A DNA stretch of 64,000 bases from assembly GCA_036658435.1 (NCBI GenBank), contig JAVXEO010000001.1:1-64000 (forward strand), written 5' to 3'. Positions 18,984 through 26,519 of this stretch are shown here, one piece after another. Source of the stretch: DIGJ01 sp036658435. Lineage in GTDB: Bacteria; Bacillota; Clostridia; Lachnospirales; Lachnospiraceae. Made by a program: the position numbers and the translations under genes. Positions within the stretch are counted from its first letter, which is position 1, and the number at the start of each line of letters is the position of its first letter. Below the pieces are notes generated by a model, which searched no databases, had not been told where the DNA came from, and was given only the letters and a program-made list of their open reading frames with translations.

Positions 18984-20780
18984 ATGGATACCATATTACA
19001 ACGTGTAAAAAATTTAAGAGAAGAAATGAAAAAGAGAAAGATAGACATTTATGTAGTACCTACGTCTGATTTTCATGAATCGGAGTATGTAGGAGATTAT
19101 TTTAAAGCCAGAAAGTATATAAGTGGATTTACCGGTTCCGCAGGAACCGCGGTAATTACTATGGATCAGGCCGGACTTTGGACGGATGGCAGATATTTTA
19201 TTCAGGCAGCGGCACAGCTGGAAGGCAGTGGAATAAAACTTTATCCAATGGGAGAAGAAGGAGTTCCAACGATTAGGGAATTTATTCAGGATACCTTAAA
19301 AGAAGGGGAAAGTCTTGGCTTTGATGGAAGAGTTATAAACGCAAAACTAGGGGCTGACTTTGAGAAAATAGTAGAAGAAAAAAAAGGTACTTTACAGGTA
19401 GAAGAAGATTTAATTGATAGTATATGGACAGACAGACCGGAATTTTCCAAAGAACAAAGTTATGTACTAGAGGTAAAGTATGCCGGTAAAACGGCAAGTG
19501 AAAAATTAAAAGAAGTAAGGGAAACGATGAAGAAAAAAGGTGCAACGGTTCATATACTGACTTCCCTTGATGATATTGCATGGCTATTTAATATTCGGGG
19601 AAATGACATTAGCAGTTTTCCTGTGGTTCTTTCTTATGCCATGATTACACAAAAGGAAAGCGACTGGTTTGTTAACAAAGAGGTGCTCAATCCTACTGTT
19701 TTAGCACATTTAAAAGAAAATAAGATTAGGGTAAAAGAATACAAAGAAATATATGAGGTTTTGCCGAAACTGTCCAAAGAAGAAGTGGTATTAATGGATA
19801 AAAGCTGTGTGAATTTCAGAATCTGTCATTCTTTGCCAAAGGAAGTGAAAGTACTCGATGAAAAGAATCCTACTCTGTTTTTGAAGGCAGTGAAGAATGA
19901 AACCGAGCTTCAAAATACAAGAAAGGCACATATAAAAGATGGAGTTGCCTTTACAAAATTTATGTACTGGCTAAAAACAAACATTGGAAAAGATAAAATC
20001 ACAGAAATGAGTGCATCCGATTATTTAGAAGAAAGAAGAAGAGAGCAGGAAGGATTTATTGAGTTGAGCTTTGATACCATTAGCGCATATGGTAAAAATG
20101 CAGCCATGATGCACTATTCTGCCACGGAAGAATCGGATATCGAATTGAAAGAGCAGGGATTTTTATTGGTTGATTCCGGCGGTCATTATTATGAAGGTTC
20201 CACAGATATTACCAGAACCATGGCACTTGGAACTCTTTCTCATAAAGAAAAGCTACATTTTACTGCAGTAGCATGCGCCAACTTAAACCTTGCTGCAGCC
20301 AACTTTTTATATGGCTGTACCGGAACTAACCTGGATATTTTAGCCAGAGGACCCTTATGGGATCTGGGACTGGATTACAAATGCGGAACCGGACACGGAA
20401 TAGGGTATTTACTCAATGTTCATGAGGGTCCCAATGGATTTCGGTGGAAAATCGTTCCTGAAAGAAATGACAGTGCACCTTTAGAAGAAGGCATGATAAC
20501 AACGGATGAACCGGGTGTTTATCTGGAAGGAGAGTATGGTATTCGTACAGAAAATGAATTGATTTGTATGAAGGGAGATAAAAATGAATATGGTCAATTT
20601 ATGTATTTTGAAAATATAACCTATGCACCTATTGATTTGGATGGAATTCTTCCGGAAGAAATGTCAAAAAAAGAAAGAGAAGAATTGAATGACTATCACG
20701 AGATGGTTTATGAGAAAATTTCTCCCTTTCTGACCACAGAAGAAAAGGTATGGCTAAAAGAATATACACGTAAGATTTAA
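18984..20780 (+). CDS. Xaa-Pro aminopeptidase (M24B, aminopeptidase P)
   Basis: 598 residues, the three-domain long form. Two creatinase-like N-terminal domains (residues about 1-300) precede the pita-bread catalytic domain, whose dimetal ligands are D397 (VDSGG), D408 (TDITRT), H471 (GTGHGIG), E509 (TDEPGVY) and E523 (IRTENE). It removes an N-terminal residue in front of proline and helps recycle peptides. ATG 18984 is used, with AAGGAGG six bases upstream; an in-frame ATG at 18954 has no ribosome site and lies inside the previous gene. A weak A/T hairpin follows. Confidence 0.92.
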   Translation: MDTILQRVKNLREEMKKRKIDIYVVPTSDFHESEYVGDYFKARKYISGFTGSAGTAVITMDQAGLWTDGRYFIQAAAQLEGSGIKLYPMGEEGVPTIREFIQDTLKEGESLGFDGRVINAKLGADFEKIVEEKKGTLQVEEDLIDSIWTDRPEFSKEQSYVLEVKYAGKTASEKLKEVRETMKKKGATVHILTSLDDIAWLFNIRGNDISSFPVVLSYAMITQKESDWFVNKEVLNPTVLAHLKENKIRVKEYKEIYEVLPKLSKEEVVLMDKSCVNFRICHSLPKEVKVLDEKNPTLFLKAVKNETELQNTRKAHIKDGVAFTKFMYWLKTNIGKDKITEMSASDYLEERRREQEGFIELSFDTISAYGKNAAMMHYSATEESDIELKEQGFLLVDSGGHYYEGSTDITRTMALGTLSHKEKLHFTAVACANLNLAAANFLYGCTGTNLDILARGPLWDLGLDYKCGTGHGIGYLLNVHEGPNGFRWKIVPERNDSAPLEEGMITTDEPGVYLEGEYGIRTENELICMKGDKNEYGQFMYFENITYAPIDLDGILPEEMSKKEREELNDYHEMVYEKISPFLTTEEKVWLKEYTRKI

Positions 20781-20790
20781 TAAAAACTGG

Positions 20791-20815
20791 GAAAAACTGC
20801 ATCTGTTTTTCTTTC
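20791..20815 (+). terminator. Weak A/T hairpin terminator after the aminopeptidase
   Basis: GAAAAAC (20791-20797) pairs with GTTTTTC (20805-20811), with T-rich sequence after it. The stem is short and A/T-rich, so read-through to the carbamate kinase gene is possible. Confidence 0.4.
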
Positions 20816-20865
20816 AAAATAAGGGCAAACTATGTTCAGAAATGAAATGGAAGGGAGCTTTAAAA

Positions 20866-21780
20866 ATGAAAGAGAAAAAGATAGTAGTAGCACTTGGAGG
20901 AAATGCACTTGGAGACACCCCAAAGGAACAATTAAATTTAGTAAAAAAAACAGCAAAGACGCTGGTAGATCTGGTGGAACAGGGGAATACCGTAATTGTC
21001 GGGCATGGAAACGGACCTCAGGTTGGTATGATACACCTGGCGATGGAAAAAGAAAATATGCCTTTCCCTGAATGCGGTGCTATGTCACAAGGATATATTG
21101 GATATCATCTGCAGCAGGCCATAGAAGGAGAACTTAGAAAACGAAGAATAGAGAAGCCGGTAGTTTGTTTAGTTACCCAGGTGGTGGTAGACGAAAAGGA
21201 CAAAGCTTTTAAAAATCCAACCAAACCCATTGGAGAATTTTTAGAAAAAGAAAAAGCAGAAGCCATGGAAAAAGAAAAAGGGTATTTGTTTAAAGAAGAT
21301 GCAGGAAGGGGATACCGAAGAGTGGTTCCCTCTCCTCTTCCCAAACGAATTGTAGAGATTGAAACAATTAAAGAACTAATGGAGAGTGGAAAAATAGTCA
21401 TTGCAGCCGGAGGGGGAGGTATCCCTGTAATAGAGACAAAAGAGGGTCTTAAGGGGATTGCCGCTGTTATTGATAAAGACAGGACCTGTGAAAAACTTGC
21501 GGAGGATGTGGATGCGGATATTCTTATGATACTCACTGCTGTTGACCGGGTCTTCCTTCATTTTAATGAACCTGCGCAGCTAGAAGTAAAAGAAATGAAT
21601 TTGGAAAAAATAAATCAATATATAAAAGAAGGACAGTTTGCACCGGGAAGTATGCTGCCAAAGGTAGAGGCCTGCAAAGCATTTGTTTCACAGAAAAAAA
21701 GCCGGTGCGCCTATATTACATCCCTTGAAAAAGCAGGGAATACCTTATCCGGAGAGGCAGGAACAAAAATAGTGAAGTAA
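20866..21780 (+). CDS. arcC: Carbamate kinase
   Basis: 304 residues, normal for the family. Amino-acid-kinase fold with ALGGNALG at the N-terminus (phosphate-binding glycines), VGHGNGPQVG, the PSPLPKRIVE loop, AAGGGGIPV, VIDKDRTCEKLA and the ATP-binding ILTAVDRVFL. The enzyme interconverts carbamoyl phosphate plus ADP with carbamate plus ATP. There is no arginine deiminase, ornithine carbamoyltransferase or antiporter beside it, so it may serve agmatine, purine or other carbamoyl-phosphate-yielding fermentations. The start at 20866 has AAGGGAG 8 bases upstream; an in-frame ATG at 20842 lacks one. Confidence 0.93.
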   Translation: MKEKKIVVALGGNALGDTPKEQLNLVKKTAKTLVDLVEQGNTVIVGHGNGPQVGMIHLAMEKENMPFPECGAMSQGYIGYHLQQAIEGELRKRRIEKPVVCLVTQVVVDEKDKAFKNPTKPIGEFLEKEKAEAMEKEKGYLFKEDAGRGYRRVVPSPLPKRIVEIETIKELMESGKIVIAAGGGGIPVIETKEGLKGIAAVIDKDRTCEKLAEDVDADILMILTAVDRVFLHFNEPAQLEVKEMNLEKINQYIKEGQFAPGSMLPKVEACKAFVSQKKSRCAYITSLEKAGNTLSGEAGTKIVK

Positions 21781-21812
21781 GGAAAAAGTAAGAAATGTTA
21801 AGGGAAATTAAC

Positions 21813-21841
21813 TTGCATTGAAGAGAGCATTCCCATAAAAT
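21813..21841 (+). promoter_or_regulatory. Promoter of the hybrid ABC/HlyD operon
   Basis: TTGCAT (21813-21818), 17-base spacer, TAAAAT (21836-21841), about 31 bases before the first gene. Confidence 0.55.
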
Positions 21842-21871
21842 GAGGATAGATGTAAAGTAGGAGTGATAAAA

Positions 21872-22738
21872 GTGAAAGAACGTAGGAAGAAAAAAATTAA
21901 GGCAATGGCTTTTTTAAGTCCTAGTTTACTAGGACTTTTGGTGTTTTTTGTATTACCATTTTTTGTGGTTATGTATTATGCAGTGGTAGACAATCCCATT
22001 CATCATGAGTTTGTATTTTTAGATAATTTTATTAGTGTAATGCACAACCAGGCTTTTTTACAGGCGGCAAAGAATACCGCAGTATTTTCCGCTGTTGTTG
22101 TGCCTCTTGCGGTAGTCTTATCTCTCATTTTAGCAGTGCTTTTGGATAGCAGAATTCCATTTAAGAGCCAGTTTCGTACATTTTTTCTAAGCCCAATGAT
22201 GGTTCCGGTGGCATCCATTGTTTTGATATGGCAGGTGCTATTTCATTATAACGGAGCGGTTAATGGTGCTTTGGCTAACTTTGGAATGCTGCCAATTGAC
22301 TGGTTAAAGTCGGATTACAGCCAGATTGTAATTGTTATCTTGTTTCTGTGGAAAAATCTAGGATATGACATGATTTTATTTATGGCAGCACTGGGAAATA
22401 TCCCAAGAGAATTAATTGAGGTTACGTCTTTGGATACCTCCAGTGGTTTTGTTCAATTTTTCTATATCAAACTACGTTATCTTTCTCCTACCATATTATT
22501 TGTAACCATACTATCTTTGATTAATTCCTTTAAAATATTTCGAGAAGTATATTTACTAACGGGGGATTATCCCTATGATACCCTGTATATGCTTCAGAAC
22601 TTTATGAATAATACATTCAAATCCATGGATTATCAAAAATTGTCTTCAGCAGCCATATTAATGGCAATTGTAATGGTGATTATAATAGGAATTTTGTTTT
22701 TCACAGAGAATAAGTTTGGAGAGGACGTAGAAGGATGA
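21872..22738 (+). CDS. Sugar-type ABC transporter permease (MalF/UgpA class)
   Basis: 288 residues, six predicted membrane helices starting at about residue 15. The binding-protein-dependent permease loop is visible as the EVTSLDTSSGFVQFFYIKL segment near residues 190-208, in the place of the usual EAA-x3-G motif, here degenerate (the final Gly of EAA-x3-G is kept at DTSSG). This is the surface that contacts an ATPase. It is the first gene of a five-gene operon and overlaps the next gene by 4 bases (ATGA). GTG 21872 with GTAGGAG 8 bases upstream is preferred to GTG 21863. No ATPase gene is in the operon, so a shared MsmK-type ATPase is needed. Confidence 0.85.
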   Translation: MKERRKKKIKAMAFLSPSLLGLLVFFVLPFFVVMYYAVVDNPIHHEFVFLDNFISVMHNQAFLQAAKNTAVFSAVVVPLAVVLSLILAVLLDSRIPFKSQFRTFFLSPMMVPVASIVLIWQVLFHYNGAVNGALANFGMLPIDWLKSDYSQIVIVILFLWKNLGYDMILFMAALGNIPRELIEVTSLDTSSGFVQFFYIKLRYLSPTILFVTILSLINSFKIFREVYLLTGDYPYDTLYMLQNFMNNTFKSMDYQKLSSAAILMAIVMVIIIGILFFTENKFGEDVEG

Positions 22739-23631
22739 CATTAAAAAAACAGTATATTCGAAGAGGAATTCGAACGTTAATTGCAGCAGGCTTTGCAGTC
22801 CTTTTTCTTATGCCAACGATTTTAACAATGGCAAATTCTTTTATGTCAGCTACAGAAATCAAAGCAAACTATGGGGCAATTTTAGATAATGCAAGTGATA
22901 AAAAAGATGGAAAGAAGACCTATATTTCAGAAAAAGTAAACTTGAAATTTATTCCGGATATGGTAAGCTTTAGCCAGTACATAACGGTATTGTTCAAAAG
23001 TCCGGAATATTTGCTTAAATTTTGGAATTCGGTGATTTTAGTAGCACCCATTGTTATATTTCAGCTTTTGATTGCCTCAGGGGCCGCCTATAGCTTTACA
23101 CGGTTTCGAGGGCGGCTGAAAGAAATTATATTTTTTGTTTATATTATTCTTATGCTGATGCCATATCAGGTAACCTTAGTTCCTAACTTTCTGGTTTCAA
23201 AATGGCTGGGAATTATAGACACAAGATGGGCAATTTTATTACCGGGATTTTTTGCTCCCTTTAGTGTTTTCTTATTAACAAAATTTATGAGAAGAATACC
23301 AGCATCTCTGATTGAATCGGCAGAAATTGATGGTGCCGGAGAATGGCAGATATTTTCAAAAGTATGCGTCCCTATTTGCAGAAGTTCTTTGTTTTCTGTT
23401 GCTATTCTGGTTTTTATTGACTATTGGAATATGGTAGAGCAGCCATTGATTTTACTTTCTAATGAAGAAATGTATCCATTGTCCGTATTTTTATCAAGGA
23501 TTAATACCGGTGAAGTTGGATTGGCCTTTGCCGTAGCAACTATTTATATGATACCGGCGCTTTTGATGTTTTTATATGGAGAAGAGTATTTAATCGAGGG
23601 AATTGCATATTCAGGCGCAGTAAAAGGATAG
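22735..23631 (+). CDS. Sugar-type ABC transporter permease (MalG/UgpE class)
   Basis: 298 residues, six membrane helices. The ATPase-coupling loop is well kept: IESAEIDGAGEWQIFSKVCVP (EAA-x3-G) near residue 200. Between helix 1 and helix 2 it has a longer extracellular insert than usual (about residues 40-75, Lys/Asp-rich), which may contact the unusual binding protein of this operon. It starts with an ATGA overlap with the upstream permease. The next gene begins about 90 bases downstream after an A/T-rich spacer with an isolated TATAAT (23653-23658), so an internal start of transcription is conceivable. Confidence 0.85.
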   Translation: MTLKKQYIRRGIRTLIAAGFAVLFLMPTILTMANSFMSATEIKANYGAILDNASDKKDGKKTYISEKVNLKFIPDMVSFSQYITVLFKSPEYLLKFWNSVILVAPIVIFQLLIASGAAYSFTRFRGRLKEIIFFVYIILMLMPYQVTLVPNFLVSKWLGIIDTRWAILLPGFFAPFSVFLLTKFMRRIPASLIESAEIDGAGEWQIFSKVCVPICRSSLFSVAILVFIDYWNMVEQPLILLSNEEMYPLSVFLSRINTGEVGLAFAVATIYMIPALLMFLYGEEYLIEGIAYSGAVKG

Positions 23632-23721
23632 AAACGTTAAAATAAAATAAAATATAATATAGAAAGGATGCCACATTGTGAATTTTGCAAGAAATATTTG
23701 TGGTAGACATTGGGTGCAAAA

Positions 23722-25416
23722 ATGGAAGATAAAGCGAAGAAAAGAAGAGACTGGATAAAAAATATAGCGATTATTTTTTTGGTAATTATGTTAGTACTGA
23801 CATTTTTTTCAAATACAATTATGAATTATTCCCTTCCGGAAGTATCGGCACAGTACACAAACTCTGGTAACGTTGCATCCAGAGTAAGAGGAACTGCAAC
23901 GGTTGAGGCCGTACAGCCATATGAAATTAAGATAGAAGAAAAACGCTCTGTAGAGGAAGTTAAAGTACATGCAGGCGATACCATAAAAAAAGGCCAGGTG
24001 CTTTTCATTTTAGGCAACAGCGATGGAACCGCATTAGATGAAGCGCAGGAAGCTTTGGATACGGCAATTTTTGACTATCAGCAGAAATTGTTAAAAGATA
24101 TGCCGGATTATAGCACGACCAATTTAGAAATTGGATTTGCAAAAGAGGATTATAGAAAAGCCATGGAGGCAGAAAAAGAAGCAAAGAAGAATGACAAAAA
24201 AGTAATCTCTGCAAAAGAAAAAGTAGAAGAAGGAAAAAAAGAGGTTACAAAACATACCAAGCAAATGGCCGAATATGATAAGATTGTTGTAAAGCTAGAG
24301 AGCGACCGTGCTAAAGAAGTGAAGAATCCAACCAATGTAGAACTGCAGAAAGAGGAATTACAGAAAGCAAAGGATGCTTTAGAAAACTTAGAACTCATTG
24401 CAGGAATGCCCAATACCGGAGTAAACTATACTTTGATTATTAAAAATGCAAAAAAGGAAGTGGATAAAGCACAGGAAAATCTGGACCAGGCAAAGCAGGT
24501 GAACCTAGATGCCATTGACTTAAATATTGAAAACACCAAAGAATTAAAAGCAAAATCCAATGATAATTTAATTGACGCCAATGCACAATTACAACTAAGA
24601 GAAGCCGAGCTGGCAGAGGCTCAAAAGGGAATTACCTTACCGGATGCCCAGAAAGCAACTTTGACAGCAAAACGAGCCTACGAAAAGATGATTGCGGACT
24701 TGGAAAAAACCCAGGGAACCGATTCTAACGCACAACAAATAGCCAACCTGGAAACGTCCAATATGAAGAAGAAAATAACAAGGATGGAAAAGAAAGTAAA
24801 CCGCTTAAAGGTATCGTCATCCACCAATGAAATTGTTTCCAAGGTTGCAGGAGTTGTAAGTACCGTAGGCTATGTTGCCGGAGATACAACAGCACCGGAA
24901 ACACCCATGGCAGTGATCCAATTAACCGATCGTGGGTATACCGCAAAGCTAACGGTTACCAATGAAAAGAGTGCTCAGGTAAGGGAAGGTAACGTTGCGG
25001 AGATTCTTAATATATGGAACTCAGATATAAAAGCCACGTTGACATCTATAAAAAATGATCCGGAGAATCCGGGAAAAAATAAAATTCTTGTCTTTACGGT
25101 AACCGGAGATGTAACCTTGGGCCAATCCTTGGAACTGGCAGTGGGAGACAAAAGTGGATTTTATGATACCATTGTTCCAAATAGCGCAATACGTGAGGAT
25201 AATAAAGGTAAATTTCTGCTAACTGTACAGGTAAAGAGCAGTCCTCTGGGAAACCGGTATGTGGCAACCCGGTTAAACATTGAGGTAATTGTAGCCGATG
25301 AGACAAATTCTGCAATCAGTGGTTCTATCAATGGAAGTGAATTTGTTATTTCTACGTCAACCAAACCTATTCAGCCAGGTATGCAGGTAAGAATGGTTGA
25401 GGGAGGAGACGCATGA
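23722..25416 (+). CDS. HlyD-family membrane-anchored adaptor (efflux periplasmic adaptor-like)
   Basis: 564 residues. One N-terminal membrane helix (about 14-34), a biotinyl-lipoyl-like half (VEEVKVHAGDTIKKGQVLF), a long charged coiled-coil hairpin (about residues 105-355, Lys/Glu-rich, broken near 215-240), the second lipoyl half (VVSTVGYVAGDT) and beta-barrel and membrane-proximal domains to the end. Such adaptors link inner-membrane transporters to outer partners; in Gram-positives they work with MacB-like or bacteriocin exporters. The start is uncertain: ATG 23722 lacks a good ribosome site, TTG 23710 is similar, and an AGAAAGG site upstream instead faces a short overlapping frame from GTG 23678. 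The stop overlaps the next start (ATGATAA). Confidence 0.8.
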   Translation: MEDKAKKRRDWIKNIAIIFLVIMLVLTFFSNTIMNYSLPEVSAQYTNSGNVASRVRGTATVEAVQPYEIKIEEKRSVEEVKVHAGDTIKKGQVLFILGNSDGTALDEAQEALDTAIFDYQQKLLKDMPDYSTTNLEIGFAKEDYRKAMEAEKEAKKNDKKVISAKEKVEEGKKEVTKHTKQMAEYDKIVVKLESDRAKEVKNPTNVELQKEELQKAKDALENLELIAGMPNTGVNYTLIIKNAKKEVDKAQENLDQAKQVNLDAIDLNIENTKELKAKSNDNLIDANAQLQLREAELAEAQKGITLPDAQKATLTAKRAYEKMIADLEKTQGTDSNAQQIANLETSNMKKKITRMEKKVNRLKVSSSTNEIVSKVAGVVSTVGYVAGDTTAPETPMAVIQLTDRGYTAKLTVTNEKSAQVREGNVAEILNIWNSDIKATLTSIKNDPENPGKNKILVFTVTGDVTLGQSLELAVGDKSGFYDTIVPNSAIREDNKGKFLLTVQVKSSPLGNRYVATRLNIEVIVADETNSAISGSINGSEFVISTSTKPIQPGMQVRMVEGGDA

Positions 25417-26519
25417 TAAGGATAAAAAAGCTTATTGGCTATGGGATTCTTGCTTTGGCAGGTGCCCTTTGTATGGCAGGCTCCCATACAATAAGCCAGA
25501 ATCTGACTTCTCAGCAGGCGGCAGAGCGCTGGAGCAGCGATGGAGAGAAATACGCACAGATTTCAGCTTTTTTTACAAAAGACGCAGCAGCAAGTGAAAG
25601 CAGCATCAATAATTACCGAAGCTCCATTCGAAAGACACTGGAGGAAGCTTCGATAAAGGCAAAACATAAGAATGGAAGACTTTGGATTGATGCCTATTCC
25701 GGAAATGGATCCGTTGAAATTACCCGAAAAAAAAGTAAACAAAAAGTAAAAATCGTTGGCGTTGGGGGAGATTTCTTTCTGTTTCATCCTTTAAATATGC
25801 TGGATGGATACTACTTTTCTCCAACGGAGGTAATGAAAGACCGGTTGGTTTTGGAAGAAGAAGTGGCTTGGCAATTATTTGGTTCTACAGATGTAGAGGG
25901 AATGAGCGTTACCATTGGTGAAAAAAGTTGTAAGGTGGCGGGTGTTTACCGCCGGGAAAAAGGAAAACAGGAAGCGGATGCTTATGGAAGCAGCCCTGCG
26001 ATTTTCGCTCCCTACGAGTTATTAATGGAGCTAAATGGGAAAAAGGAAGTGATTGATTGCTATGAAATGCTGCTTCCCAATCCGGTCAAAGGGTTCGCAT
26101 GGCAAAAAGGTTTGAAATGTATTGGAGGAGTGGACTTATCCACCAATACAGGAAGTGAGACGGATTTAAGCGAATTGCCTGTGGAAATTTTGGAAAACAG
26201 CAATCGTTTTCAGCCAATAAATCTTATTAAAGTTTTGGAAAATATGGGTTCGCGTTCCATGCAAAGAAAAAATATAGAGTATCCCTATTGGGAAAACATT
26301 GCAAGGGCAAAAGAGAACATTGCTGCCATTCGTATGTTGTTATCCTTTATATTTTTCATTGTGCCACTGGTTGTTTTGATACAGTATGGCATCAAACGAT
26401 TTAAGAATAGAAAATGGACCTTTGAAAGAGTCAAAGTATGGGTACTTTCAAAGGTTGAAGAAAGAAAAAAGAAAAAATGGGAGGAAAAAAGAAATGAAGA
26501 AGAAAAGTATAATCACTAG
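25413..26519 (+). CDS. Membrane protein with MacB-like periplasmic core, FtsX helices missing
   Basis: 368 residues. One N-terminal helix (about 7-23), an extracellular domain of roughly 280 residues, then one helix (about 311-334) and a short, strongly basic cytoplasmic tail rich in Lys and Glu. The segment V-G-V-G-G-D-F-F... GYYFSPTEVMKDRLVLEEEVAWQLFG ... VTIGEKSCKVAGVYR resembles the MacB_PCD domain of ABC exporters of the MacB/LolE type. A true MacB has four helices and three FtsX-type helices at the end; only one is present here, so it is not a full permease. It likely docks to the HlyD adaptor. It overlaps both neighbours, so translation is coupled. Confidence 0.6.
   Translation: MIRIKKLIGYGILALAGALCMAGSHTISQNLTSQQAAERWSSDGEKYAQISAFFTKDAAASESSINNYRSSIRKTLEEASIKAKHKNGRLWIDAYSGNGSVEITRKKSKQKVKIVGVGGDFFLFHPLNMLDGYYFSPTEVMKDRLVLEEEVAWQLFGSTDVEGMSVTIGEKSCKVAGVYRREKGKQEADAYGSSPAIFAPYELLMELNGKKEVIDCYEMLLPNPVKGFAWQKGLKCIGGVDLSTNTGSETDLSELPVEILENSNRFQPINLIKVLENMGSRSMQRKNIEYPYWENIARAKENIAAIRMLLSFIFFIVPLVVLIQYGIKRFKNRKWTFERVKVWVLSKVEERKKKKWEEKRNEEEKYNH

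Noticed and set aside
20832..21071. Short plus-strand frame overlapping arcC
   Set aside because: It is an out-of-frame shadow of the carbamate kinase gene with low-complexity content.
21105..21536. Minus-strand 143-codon frame antisense to arcC
   Set aside because: Ser-rich antisense shadow with no ribosome site; the carbamate kinase motifs are on the other strand.
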